Source: Brachionus manjavacas (lineage: Eukaryota; Rotifera; Eurotatoria; Ploima; Brachionidae). From it: a DNA stretch of 64,000 nt. Location: positions 4,385,501-4,449,500 of the forward strand of contig JAHQIY010000005.1 in assembly GCA_019054805.1 (NCBI GenBank), given 5' to 3'. Made by a program: the position numbers and the translations under genes. Under the pieces are notes generated by a model. It did no database searches. It was not told the DNA's origin and was given only the letters and a program-made list of their open reading frames with translations. Within the stretch, counting starts at the first letter, position 1. Each line of letters opens with the position of its first letter. Shown in pieces: positions 1 through 10,933 of the stretch.

Positions 1-455
1 TTTGTCAAGAGAATTTTATTGTGATCAAACTGCATCAAAATCAAATTGAACACAACAGTAATCATGAACTTTGGAAGTTTTTTTTATTTCCAAAAAACTC
101 TCAGACTATCAAAACAAATCGATTTTAATTTGAAAAAAAGACTGAGACCTTTTTAAAACATGAAATGTATAGACAAAAAAGATTATTTGTTTTAATTTTT
201 ATTCATATAATGTACATATAAATAAAGATTAAAACAAATATGAAAAATTTATTGGCAGCCAAAAAAATTTTTTTTACAGACACAATAAAGAATATAGAAT
301 ATAATTATATATGATATTCCTCAAATTTTAGTCATTTATTTTAAATGTTTTAAATATTATAACTATTTTTTTTAATAACATTGAAAGCAATCGTTCAAAC
401 TCTATAATGTGGTAGGTAATTTTAAAAGTTTAAAATTAAGACACTTGGCTTTATA
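1..455. other. AT-rich upstream region of the ZCCHC7-like gene
   Basis: No coding signal was recognised. The frame of the first annotated ATG stays open only back to about position 426, where an in-frame TAA lies. An additional upstream exon ending near 440 (AG before 'acacttgg') is therefore possible. Otherwise the stretch is homopolymer-rich A/T sequence. Confidence 0.4.
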
Positions 456-3400
456 ATGACTAATATATACAAGGCATTAAAAAGTGGTGCATGTCGTTGT
501 CATATATGTGGCCAATTAGGACATCCAGCCGAAGCCGGTTTGTGCTTGTTTATTTCTTGTAGTTTTTGTCGCAAATACGGTCATTGGAATCACATGTGCC
601 CCAATATTGATAAAGTTTCCAGAACACTGTGTCACAAGTGCCAGCGTTACGGCCACACTACCGAAGTGCGTAATTAAATTTTTTTTTATAAATTTTCTAA
701 AATCTACTTTTAGAGGTGTCCAGACCAATGGAGACAATTTGACCGAATTGTAAATCTTAATATTTTTTATTTCTTTTCTCAAAATATTTTATTTTTTTTA
801 ATAAAAAGTCAACTTTAGAGCAAACTCCTTACAAAGATCCAAGTACAACCAATAAACCTGTTTATTGCTATCAATGTGCCAAACAAGGCCACTACGGACA
901 CGTAACCAAATTTGGAAAAAAAAATAATTTAACAAATTTTAACTTATTTATTTTCTAAGAACTGTCCTGACTTTTATAGAAAATATTTTATAAGAGACAA
1001 TCATCAGCTTAATCCTGTTTATTTTTTTGCCGGTTCGTCACCTTTTGTTAAGAATTCAGTGCCATTAAATGAAACAGACAAAAAGTTAATAGACCATTTG
1101 GTCGACAAGCCGATAGAGGACGTGTTCCGCACCGGAACACCCGGGCAAGACCCGCTTGAAATGTTGGAAAATTTTCAAGCAAAATTGCGCCAAGAGGCCC
1201 AAGAGCACAATCAATTATTTTTTAGTGAAATTTTCAATCCGGCTCAAATGTACTCGAACAATGTTGGCTTCAAAAAGTATATCCGCAGATGGTCTAATTG
1301 GGTAATAGATTTTAACTGGATTTATTCGCTCAAGTTCTTTTTGGAAAATTTACACGAAAGCAAAATGTTTCATTTAATAAAAAGCTACCCAATATTGGAC
1401 AATTACGTACTACACTGGATGTGGTGGTGCTATTCGTTGAACAAAGACATGGAATTCTATACCAAGGATGCATTTCGCGGAGTGGGCAGCATGCCTTGGC
1501 TTCTTAATGACGACATAAACAATAACAATAAAAAAAAGAAAAATTTAAACAAAAAAAAGAAGAAAAAGTTACATAAAACTAGAAAAGACAATGGGAAAAA
1601 AAAAATCATTTTTGCCGAGTTCAGCACCCACATGTTCGACTCGGACATTTTTAAGACAAAATTTAATCGACGTTCGATAAGTTTTCAGGATTTTTTATAC
1701 CAAAATGAGTTAAAAAAGTACCATAGACCCGACAACTTGAAGTATGACGAGGCCATGGTTCAAATAAAGCGCGAATGGCAGCTTTTGGACAAGAGGAGGC
1801 TCCAATTTAGCATGAGTAAACAAAAATCAAAAAGCATTGATTTTAGTGAACTGGATTTAAAGGCTCAGGAGTCAAACGATGATGAAAATACCGAGGATTT
1901 GGAGATAACAATTGTTTATTTGGACAAAGAAAAAGCTAGGGCTAAAGTGGATGAGAGCAAAAAAGACAACGATTTTGAAATAGAAACAATTGAATCAAAT
2001 GACACTAGTGTTTTTAACAAATTTGTAAAATCTTTCTCTCTCGGAAATTCGGAGCCTATTAAAAAAGACACCAGTTTTGACAAGCTAGTTGACATTTTGA
2101 AAAATTCCAACAAGTCAAAAGAAGACAGTGGTGTCCTGGCCATTCCAGCATGCACCGATGACGTCTCCTCCAAACTCGACTCAGCTCCCACAGTCGAGCA
2201 GATTGAAACGGAAATTTTTAGCTCAAAACCAAAATCTGAATCAAGTGATTTGATAAAATTTCTGTTAAAAATTGATCAAAATCCGCACAAAATTAAGAAT
2301 CCTTGTTTGACAGAAATTTACAAGAGTTCAAATCAAGTGGAACCAGGTCCGGTACTGTTAAATAAAATTTTAAACACACCTATCAATGTAGATATAGTAA
2401 ATCCAAATTTTTTGTCCTCTTCCTCTTCGTCAGGCTTCTCGTCATCATCAATAAGTCCTCAGCCGCTCTCGTCCAATCCATCACCAAACACATCATCTTC
2501 CAACTCATCCACAGCAAAGCCCGGCAATGACTCGTCGTTCTCGACCTCCTGTTCGTCCAAGTTGTCCGATCCAGTGTCGACCTCTTCACTCTCTCTTTCT
2601 TCGTCCTCTTCATCCGTGTCCATAGAATCAAATGGAAACAAGCAGTTGGAAAAGCTAAGGGACAATTTTGAGCTGTGCCAAAAGGACACTATTTTGGAGG
2701 AGCAGAGCAGCGATAAGCCTGTAAACTTTGTAAAGCCTTCAAAATTCAAGCAAAATGCTAAAAATAATCCAAATAATAAATTTCAATATCTAAAGCATGC
2801 CAGTAACAAGCCATTGAATGCTGGCTATCAGAATCGCTCATTTACCAAACCGAACTACAACAATCCGATGATAAAGCAGCAAAATCAGCCTGGTAGCTTT
2901 CGACCCCAGCAGTATCAGAATAGACAGTTTTTGAATGTTCAATCAAAGTTTCCTAAATCGAATAGTTTGCCAAGCAATGGAAAAAACTCCAATCCGTTCA
3001 GCAACAGCTATCTGTATTCAATGCAGAAGGCGAACTCGTCTATGCCGCAGTCTTCATCCTTACAGTGGCAGCAGGGCTTGATTGCCAATGATCAAGCGAA
3101 TCAGTTTGGTTTTCAGAATAGGAATGCAAAATTTCGTCATCATCAATTCAACAATTCGGCTCAGAACTTGCGCGAAAAAAAAGATTTTCGCGATCAGTCC
3201 CTGATGCCATTTTTGCATTTTCAGAACATTTATCCCAATAGTACAAGCTCTTCGAATTCATCAACTCCTTCAGTTTCTTTCTCAAGCGCTTCGTCATTAA
3301 ACAATTTTCATTTTCAAAAATCGACTTCGAATCTCGCAATACAGCCCCAACCAAACTTTAAAAGGAATCAATCTGTGGCAGACTTGAGCCATCACATTAA

Positions 3401-3464
3401 TCAAATGGGTCAAAAGCAAGCACATATGGGATATGCAAATAGAATGAAAAATACTAAAAAATAG
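456..3464 (+). CDS. ZCCHC7: ZCCHC7/Air1-2-like zinc-knuckle protein, four exons
   Basis: The model has exons 456-665, 714-749, 809-901 and 960-3464, giving 947 residues, with GT-AG introns of 48, 59 and 58 nt. Splicing restores CCHC knuckles that the genomic frame breaks: a first variant one (CHICGQLGH then C), then CSFCRKYGHWNHMC, CHKCQRYGH-TTERC across intron 1, and CYQCAKQGHYGH-NC across intron 3. The stretch after the third knuckle (PDQWRQF) and the fourth knuckle resemble vertebrate ZCCHC7, the Air-type subunit of the nuclear TRAMP RNA-surveillance complex, where the knuckles contact RNA and the poly(A) polymerase. Exon 4 adds a Trp-rich segment, a Lys-rich stretch near 1530-1600, a Ser-rich tract (about 2410-2630) and an Asn/Gln/Ser-rich tail. 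The GTG at 1059 is not a start, because the frame continues from exon 4's beginning. The tail is much longer than I recall for the human protein. An upstream exon cannot be excluded. Confidence 0.83.
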
Positions 3465-4090
3465 GGAAAATATTTTTATATTTTCTAATCAAAATCGTCC
3501 TTTAATTTAAGTTTTATTATTTTATGTTTTATCGCCAAATTGAGGACTCTCTTGAAACGATGATTAATTTTCGAAAATCCGCTGCTAAAGGATTTGTTCA
3601 ATTTTAAATCTCAAAATAGAATGCTAAAAAGTTTAACCAAAATTTTTTACAATTTTTAAACATTTTTTTTCTTTCAAACTTAGATTTTCGCTTTTATATC
3701 AGAATTTTTAAAAAACTAATTCAATAAAACAATAAATAAGTTTTTTATTTAACTCAAATTATTAGGCAATTTTTTTGACAAGCTAGTTCAAAAATTTATT
3801 TGTCAAATTATTAGGCGCATATTCCTTGTTCAGCCGATAGCTTTATAAACTAAATCAAGTCTTTCGTAGAAAATGAGACAGTTATCGTTTCCTAAATGAA
3901 AAACTCTATATAGTGAAATATTTTTTTTTCAACAAAATTATAGTTTTTAAAAACATAGAAAACAAAAATATAAAACATAAAAGAAAAAAAGCATAAAAAA
4001 TAATTAATTCTTATTTGGCCTATCTCTATTGATTTTTTTTGGCCCTCATTAAACTTATCCACAAATTTAATAAAAATTAGAACAAAATCA
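3465..4090. other. 3' flank of the ZCCHC7-like gene, no gene seen
   Basis: This is A/T-rich sequence with several AATAAA-like hexamers (for example near 3724). It presumably includes the 3' untranslated region. No open frame with family similarity was found on either strand. Confidence 0.5.
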
Positions 4091-4094
4091 ATTC

Positions 4095-5140
4095 ACAACA
4101 TTTATTTTTTTTATTTATTTGTTTTCTTACCGAACTAGAGCTCCTTCAGAATAAATTATAAAGAAATAAATAAAATAAAAATCAAAAAAAAGTAAAATAA
4201 GCCAAAAAAAAATTTAAAGAAAGTTAAAAAGACATATATAGAACAAGGGTGTTACATGTGATACATGTTTACATAATTGAAGCTTCAGGAAGAAAAAGAG
4301 GCAATAGTAAGGCAGCAATTATAAAATGGAGTTGGTAATTCAATATATCTTGATTCGAAGCCTTATTTGTATTCCTCCACTAGTCTGACCACCAATGGAA
4401 TAGAATGACTCAGTTCTGTCCCAAAATATCTCTCTCTAAACTCAAAAAGTCGATTCGAGACTTTTAGTAGTTTATTAAAATCATCATGATGCACGAAGTT
4501 GGAGGGAGTATAATATTTTAACTTGAGGATAGATCTGACTGTTGTATTCTGAATTGCTTGTAGTTATCATTTTCTGAAAATGAATTCACACAAGAAAATG
4601 AATAGTCTAAAATAGATTTGAGTAAAGATTTATATAAATTTCCTAGTGTAATTTGATTGAGACCCCATTTTTTTTGAGAATATCTCAATGATATTTAGTC
4701 TTTTATCGCAGCGTTCTTTAATTTCGTCTTCCAGTATATTAAAATTTAATACCAAGAAACTTGATTTATTTTTGGCTCACTATTCGATTTCCATAAATTT
4801 TTAAGTTGAGATTATCAACCTCTTTTTTATTTATTTATTTCCAAAATTATGCCAGATTTGGCTGTTTTGTACTTAGAAAAGACTACTGAGCACAAATTTT
4901 CACTTGATATCTTCATTTTCCACCTAATAAGCCATTTTTCTATTTCGTTGGTGTATTTATCTTATTTTCTAGGTTCCCCTTTTGTAAATGAAGAATGTAA
5001 CTAGATCATCTGCAAAAAGCAGAGACAATTCATTATTTGTTTTGTTTCTTTTGGGCTTGTCATTAATATAAAAGAGGACTAATTACTGAGCCTTGAGGGA
5101 CACTTGCAGTTATTTGGTTTTTTTCACTCAATTGGTCATT
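4095..5140 (-). mobile_element. Degenerate Jockey/CR1-type non-LTR retrotransposon, 3' half
   Basis: Read on the minus strand, the block keeps recognisable reverse-transcriptase motifs in shifted frames: VPQGSVISP at about 5076-5102 (motif B) and FADDL at about 5002-5016 (catalytic motif C). Further on come an FLGI segment near 4760 and a C-terminal stretch (LLKSILDYSF near 4620, then FRERYFGTEL near 4440). Stops and frameshifts make it non-functional. The low-coordinate end carries a tail reading GAAGGAGCTC then TTCGG and an AAATA-rich run (about 4095-4150 reversed). A very similar tail occurs at 7031, as expected for the 3' end of a LINE family. Confidence 0.75.
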
Positions 5141-5681
5141 CACATTTACGTTAAATATCCTAGAAAGGATCTAATCTAGTTAATTAAGTAATGAGGTGGA
5201 TTCATTTTAATCAATTTAAAGAGTTAACTTTCTTTTTAAAATCGGAATAATTTATTTAAAATAAAAACTAAAACAAGTTAATTTATAATGTTTTCATTTA
5301 AATTTGCGATAGCTATTTCGACTTTTAGTTTTCTTCAGGCAATGGAGAAAAAAAATTATTAAATTTTGATGCTTAAATAGTAAAAAAAAAATTAACACGT
5401 TTTAAAATTGCGAAATACAAGGAAAGAAAAGAAAAAAAAGTTTTTTTTTTGATGAAATTTAAATTACTATATGTAATTTAAAAATGTTAACGTGCTAATT
5501 GAGGGAATGACTTCATTTAGAAGCTCGATTCCTAATTTAATGAACATGTGTATTAAAAACGTTTCATTTTTTAGTCTTTCTTCCAAATCCACATTGACTT
5601 TATAAATAAAAAAACGTAAATCTACTGTAAAATCGTGTTCATACAAGTTAAAATGAATTGAAACATTTGATTTGTGATTTA

Positions 5682-6257
5682 TACAGTATGTTGCAAAAGT
5701 TTAGAAATTTTTTTTTTTCGTTAACAAAAGAATTGTTTTTGCGTAGGCGGGAAATAATAAAAAGCGGTGTTTTTTTCAAATTTTTATTTGTCATCAATCC
5801 AAGATCATAATAACAATTTAGTATTTAAAATGACCGCCTTTGGCCTTCTAACAAGCCAAAACTCTTTTTGGCATAGATTCAATCAACTTTTGTACGTACT
5901 CAGTCGGAATCTTTAACCACTCTTTGTGTAAAACCTCTTTTAAATGCTTGATAGAGGTTACCTTTGTGTTTACCATTTTGGCATCCATGTATGACCATAA
6001 GTTCTCGATTGGGTTGAGATCTGGTGAACGGGCACACCATGGCAGAACCTCAATGTTCTGTTCTTTCAACCAGTCCCTTACTGAGTGGGCAGTATGTGCC
6101 GAAGCGCCATCTTGCTGAAAAATCCAAGGGTCGTCTGGCTCAAATAGCAGTTCAACAGATGGTAATTTAAGAATTAATCATAAAGGTTTGAAAAAAGGTA
6201 GCAATGGTTGCTAAAACTTTAGGATTACCCGAATTTCTAAACTTTTACACCGACTTT
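5682..6257 (-). mobile_element. Internally deleted Tc1-like DNA transposon
   Basis: The left end is TA followed by CAGTATGTTGCAAAAGTTTAGAAAT at about 5684-5708, of which GTTTAGAAAT is the shared core. An inverted counterpart (AATTTCTAAACTTTTACACCG) lies at about 6232-6252. Between them, minus-strand frames encode the C-terminal half of a Tc1 transposase: WIFQQDGASAHTA carries the second catalytic Asp, and LPWCARSPDLNPIENLW carries the third acidic residue. The 73-codon open piece is 5848-6069. The N-terminal DNA-binding half and first Asp are missing, since the inverted repeat lies only about 70 bp from the core domain. A second degenerate inverted-repeat copy at 6451-6474 may belong to a neighbouring or nested copy. 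Confidence 0.8.
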
Positions 6258-6479
6258 TATTTTTTATTTTTTAGAGGAAGTTTTTTCATTATAAATATCT
6301 AAAAGTTAATTATATTTTTATTCCGAGTGTCATATATCAAATTGTAGAGAAAAAAAAAATTCTACAAATTAGTGCTTTTATTTTTTTTCTTTTGCACTCA
6401 ATTTTTCGTAAAATACAACAAATAAACAATTTAAGATAAATAAAATAACCAATTTCTAAACCAATTGCAACATATATGG

Positions 6480-6900
6480 AGTATATTTTTGTATACCGTT
6501 TAAATGTTCATTAAATCTTCTTTTAAAACTATTTATTTGTCCAATATAGTAGACTTTGCATTTAATACATAAAATAATGAAGACACAATCAGTTGAGTTA
6601 GAACTAGACTTTGACTCAATGGGTAAAAAAAATTGTTCTTTTAGATAAATTTTAAAATCTTCATTAGAAAATCTACAAACTAAGCAGTTTAGGTCTTGAC
6701 ATTTTTCTTTAAAAAAAAGGTTCCACTTTAGGAAAAGGAAAATTAAGTATTTAAATTGATCCTAGATTTAATTGCATTTTATTAAGAACTAATAATTGAT
6801 CATTTTTTAATGCAGGATGATCCTTAAAAGAGTGATTCCAAACGTTTTTAATTAAACTTTTTAAATTTGTTATATTCTTATCAAATTAAATGCAAAGATA
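6480..6900 (-). mobile_element. Penelope-like element remnant (GIY-YIG endonuclease end)
   Basis: The minus strand reads a continuous stretch containing KCKVYYIGQINSFKRRFNEH at about 6502-6561. This is the characteristic GIY-YIG nuclease core found at the C-terminus of Penelope-like retroelements. It is preceded by the linker type seen in that group: Cys pairs (DLNCLVC) and then CVFIILCIKC. The reverse-transcriptase part was not found, so this is a 3' terminal fragment. Other GIY-YIG proteins are a less likely source given the Cys-rich linker. Confidence 0.65.
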
Positions 6901-6944
6901 AATAATGTTTTGATCTATAAATTTTTTCTTTTTCTTAAATTGAA

Positions 6945-6973
6945 CACTCTCTCTTTCTTCGTCCTCTTCATCC
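6945..6973. repeat. 29-bp exact copy of a segment of the ZCCHC7-like coding region
   Basis: The pyrimidine-rich segment starting CACTCTCTCTTTCTTCGTCC is identical over 29 bases to 2587-2615, inside the Ser-rich coding tract of the gene at 456-3464, in the same orientation. The flanks do not match. Confidence 0.8.
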
Positions 6974-7015
6974 TCTATTTTAAAGTTTATTTATTTTTAT
7001 TTATAATTTTTAATT

Positions 7016-7090
7016 TATACTTTTTTTTTCTGAAGGAGCTCTTGCTCGGAACAGATAAAAAAATAAAATAAACACTTTTATGATAAAAAA
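7016..7090 (+). repeat. Isolated non-LTR 3' tail (GAAGGAGCTC family)
   Basis: The sequence CTGAAGGAGCTCTTGCTCGG followed by an A-rich AATAAA run closely matches, in inverted orientation, the tail at 4095-4150. A looser version (TAAGGAGCTCGATAC) lies at 8356-8400. These look like 3' ends of one LINE family deposited as short truncated insertions. Confidence 0.5.
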
Positions 7091-7239
7091 AATAACATGA
7101 TGATTTTTATGGCTTTTCAGATGGAAAATGAAAATTTCTATTGAAAAGTCATGTTATATGATCTTTGAGAAAAAAACTAAAATTAAAATCAATCTTGACC
7201 TTTAATTTAATAGTAACAATTTAAAAAATGATGAAAAAG

Positions 7240-7420
7240 TTTAATTCTTAGGCATCACATTGGACTCAAAACTTACATTTAGTCCAATGGTGGATGAATG
7301 AAAAGAGCGCTGTAATTCAAGGCTTAATATAATAAAATATCTCTCAAATAGGAAATATGATTTAAAACCAAAAACTTTAGGTAATCTTTACATTACTTTT
7401 GGTTTCCACTCAAATCGATC
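7240..7420 (+). mobile_element. Short non-LTR reverse transcriptase C-terminal fragment
   Basis: One plus-strand frame reads FLGITLDSKLTFSPMVDE, an in-frame stop, then KERCNSRLNIIKYLSNR. This is the region following the catalytic core in Jockey/CR1-type elements. The fragment is about 60 codons and clearly dead. Confidence 0.6.
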
Positions 7421-7945
7421 TTTTTCCCTTGCCCTTGTTTCTCCCCATGTCATTCCCATTTCGATGAGCTCTTTCGTGATTATTGACCACCATGTTACTG
7501 CTTGTAGTCCTACCTTACGTCGCCCTTGAGGTGTTTATTGAAGGGCTCTTTTTGGTATCCGTGTTTCTTTCATTCTAAGTACATGACCAAGCAATGGCTC
7601 AGAATTTGTTCTTCTGTATAGATAGGATCCTCCGCTGGCTTCCAGTATGGAAGGTGTTAAGAATTTTCCTGTCAAATTCACATGTCCCCCAAAATTCAAT
7701 TCCTTTAAGTGTTGCTTTTACTACACTGTTGTATAATTTTGTTTGATTTCCATGCTGATCGGGGTCTAGAAAAGGCACTCTTTGCTTTGGCAAGTCTATT
7801 CTGAATGTCTCTATGTGTTCCCAACGTTGTACTGGTAGTGCTTCCTAAGTGTGTGAATTCACTTACACACTCGATTTGTGTATCATCGATGGTGATCGGG
7901 GTATCCAAGTTGGTGTTTATGCACTTTCGTTTTGGCCCCATTTGT
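7415..7945 (-). mobile_element. Second-family non-LTR retrotransposon 3' fragment
   Basis: Minus-strand frames 7705-7941 and 7599-7793 encode, with a frameshift between them, a LINE segment containing FTHLGSTTS and DIQNRLAKAKSAFSR and then TKLYNSVVKATL. Further down (about 7440-7600) GHVLRM, RIPKRAL and EMGMTWGE are readable. This set is typical of the widespread endonuclease/reverse-transcriptase family with a C-terminal GHVLRM...RIPK motif, and differs from the Jockey-like fragments nearby. No catalytic core is left. Confidence 0.7.
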
Positions 7946-8469
7946 TTCGAGTCCAGTTGGAGTCAAGTCATTTTACAAACAGACACATTTGACAAATTGG
8001 CAGTGACATATTCAATTTGTTACTGGATCAAGTGTAAAATTTCAAAACAATATTTTTTATTCTTCACAAAAATCTCTAACTTTGATGCCGCATTATACTT
8101 AAAACTTTATTTTCATCCAGACTCACACCTTGGCACCATGTTTTAAGATGATCAAGATTGTGCTTGTTTCCTGCACCAAAGCTGTGTTTAGGTTTATGAG
8201 GTTGCAATATCGATACAATGTATACGATATTTTAATTTTCTTCTTTACTCTATTTTAATTTATTTATTATTTTAATATATTTATTTCTTTTATTTTACTT
8301 TAGATTTTTAATTATTTAATTCTTTTTTATTTTTTTTAATCTCAAGGAGATTAAGGAGCTCGATACAGATGAACAAAAAAATAAAATAATAAAAACTTGA
8401 TTAACACTTAAAAAAAAATTTAAGTAAAAGAACCTTTTTTTAAGAAATCGGGAAAATTTTTAAAAATTA

Positions 8470-8960
8470 TATTAAAGAATCATTGTGAAAATTTGAAAGC
8501 TTAACATCGTTCTATAAAGACCAAGTACTCTTTTGAGAGAATTATCTTGATAGTGATTGTTTGAAGTAGGGCTGGTAGAACTGGCTATAAATTGTCTAAC
8601 TTGGTTTTGAATGCGTTTAATGAAACTGATTTTCTTATTTCGTCTGAAAATTAAAATTCCAATCATTTGTAACTCTTTTGTTAAATAATAAGTTTATTGC
8701 AGCACCACGAAAGTTTGAGTTTGCTGGAATCGAGTATCGTTGATTGTCCGAGTCCTATTTCTAATTTAAAATTTTGAATTAGGTCCCCTCTTATACTTTT
8801 TTCGGATAGAGTGGTGAATCCAAATTTTTTGCATCTTTGTTAAATACTTCAAGTTTTTGTATAGATGAGGAATTTTGGTTGCTCGATTTTGGACTTTTTC
8901 AATCGCTAAAACATCTTTTGAGGTATCAGCATTCCACACACTAATTGCAAATGAATCAAA
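8470..8960 (-). mobile_element. Jockey/CR1-type non-LTR 3' fragment
   Basis: The minus strand reads AISVWNADTSKDVLAIEKVQ, NRATKIPHLYKNLKYL, KRGDLIQNFKLE and, near the end, SVSLNAFKTKLDN. These are the conserved blocks of the C-terminal domain of this LINE class. Stops interrupt the frame near 8680. The fragment at 20825-21515 has the same block order. Confidence 0.75.
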
Positions 8961-10494
8961 TTAGAATCATAATATTATTAGACTTCCATCATATTTATTA
9001 TTTTTATTTTATAAAATTATTAATATATAATCAGAAAACAAAAAATAAATAATTTAACAATTCAAAATAAACAAACCGAACAAATTAAAAATCAAGCAAA
9101 ATATGATATGATTATTTTAATTTTTTTAAAATTGTACTTAATATTATATAAAGTTTAATATTTTTCCTAATATCAAATCGATTTTATTAAATTATTATTT
9201 TTTTCGTTATACTTCTAGATAAATTTTTTTATTCTAAACTGAAGAAACTAATTCTTGAAACAAGTAGTATCTTAAAATTCAGTAGAAATTAAACTAAATA
9301 TGTACTTTATGATTGATTAAAAATATTTAATGAAATTTTCTAAACAAAAATTGTATATTTCATCATGCCATGTTGCTCTATTTTTACACAAAAATGAAAA
9401 ATTTCTCTATTTTTTCTCGAATCAATTTTAAATTAAAAGGCTTTTATTATTGAATTTCCCTTATTGTGCAAAAAAATATATTTAGAAAATATAAGTCTGT
9501 TAAAAAATTATTAATTTTGCTGAAATTTTGATTGATGTTAAAGTTTTAAATTACAACAAAATTATAACCTAGATTTTTGGGATTAAACTTTGGTGATCAA
9601 TTTTAAAACACGAAATGACAATCGAGGTAAGTTAGAAATCGGATAAAGTGATGTACAGTCAAGTACATCTAACAACATCATCCAAGTACATCCCAAGTAG
9701 AATAACTTTAAAAATTTACTAAAAGATTTGATTTAAAACGTAATTTTTAATTTTTTCATTGAAACTGAAAAAGTTCGAATTCAGAGTTGTTTAAAGTTCT
9801 AAGTAAAGTCATTGACTTTAATTTTTTTGTTAAAGTCAATTCTCAATTTTTATTTTTTGCTCCCTTCATTTCTCTCTCAAAAATTGACGTGGACGTGATC
9901 ATGACTGTATGGAAAGGTAAAAATTCATTTTCAAAGTCAAGCCATCACTTTGACATTAATTCCAGTGACTTAAAAACAAGTCTGTTCGAATTAATGTAAT
10001 TTTTTATTTAATGTTATATTTAATAAAAAGATTATCAACAAATAGTATTTTTAATTTCTTAAGTATTAGTTCTACTAATTGGAATAAAAACCTAATTTTA
10101 ACTCAAAATATAGGTAAGTGTGTATTACTGCCTTTGAGTTTTAGCTAAAATTTAAAAAATATAGAATTTTACACTTATAGAATAAAGCTTAAAATAAAAA
10201 CTCTTTGATAATAAGTTGTCTAAGGGTTAAAAAAATAGGTCTTCTATTCAATTCAAAATTTTAACTGTTTTTTAATATTAAATATTTAAAAAACAAAAGA
10301 AAATTTAAAAAAAAAAAATTATAATTTTTTACTCTTCAGAAATTGAGTTCTCTCAGTCAAATGATTGTTCATTGTTGCCAATTTATTGAAAATTACATAG
10401 ATTGATTAAGAAGAATAACATTTTAATTAATTTTATTAAATATAGTAAAAAGTGTTTAATCCTAGAGATAAAAATTAAAAAAGTTTTATTTGTC
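8961..10494. other. AT-rich intergenic region, no supported gene
   Basis: The sequence is mostly low-complexity A/T. A 70-codon plus-strand frame at 9787-9999 shows no recognisable family and has biased composition. Around 9640-9710 there are short internal repeats of 'aagtacatc'. Nothing else was identified. Confidence 0.4.
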
Positions 10495-10933
10495 TTATTT
10501 GTCCCAGCCATATCTACTCAAATCATGATCCAATTTGTTTTTCAATCTCTCAAACAGACCTTGACCTTTTAATTGCCTTCTATCGTATATTTTGTGTTTC
10601 GAAACAAATTCTATATATAAAAAGTTTATTTGAAAATTATTTTAAAATCAAAACAATTACCATCATGAACTTCTAATTGTTTTTTCATTTCATCTATATC
10701 GTCTAATTGCTTCAACAAATATGAACGAATTATTCGATAAACTAAATCAGCTTTCTAATTTTTAAATTTAAAAAAAATTATTTATAAAAAATTCCGATTT
10801 TTAAACTTGCCTCTGCTTCCTGACTTTCTTGAGATTCGCTTGCCAATAAACTCTTGGTACAACTAACATGATTTGGTACAAATATCGACAAAACAACTAC
10901 AAAAGTTATCAATTTGGTCACGACTAGGTTCAT
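10495..10933 (-). CDS. Small secreted peptide precursor, three exons, unrecognised family
   Basis: Exons on the minus strand are 10933-10811, 10754-10661 and 10610-10495, encoding 110 residues ending in a stop at 10495-10497. The first exon encodes a clear signal peptide (MNLVVTKLITFVVVLSIF, cleavage expected near residues 23-25). Intron 1 is a GC-AG intron with the perfect consensus AG|GCAAGT at the donor and 56 nt long; no in-frame GT alternative works. Intron 2 is 50 nt, with GTAATT at the donor and TATATAG at the acceptor. The mature part is highly charged and predicted helical (YRIIRSYLLKQLDDIDEMKK), contains an RR dibasic pair in exon 3 (YDRRQLKGQG), and ends LSRYGWDK. It has a single Cys, at the signal-peptide border, so a disulphide fold is unlikely. 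A peptide-hormone or neuropeptide precursor is plausible, but no family was recognised. Confidence 0.6.

Noticed and set aside
1457..1648. Minus-strand 63-codon frame over the Lys-rich stretch
   Set aside because: It is a Phe/Leu-rich shadow of the poly-Lys coding region.
1059..3464. 801-codon frame starting with GTG as an independent gene
   Set aside because: The frame continues upstream to an AG acceptor at 958-959, and splicing completes a CCHC knuckle there. It is exon 4, not a separate gene, and GTG is not its start.
7805..8146. Plus-strand 113-codon frame
   Set aside because: It lies opposite the minus-strand LINE fragment and continues into A/T-rich DNA. No similarity is seen; it is a shadow.
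9787..9999. Plus-strand 70-codon frame
   Set aside because: Phe/Lys/Ser-driven composition, no ATG in good context and no family resemblance.
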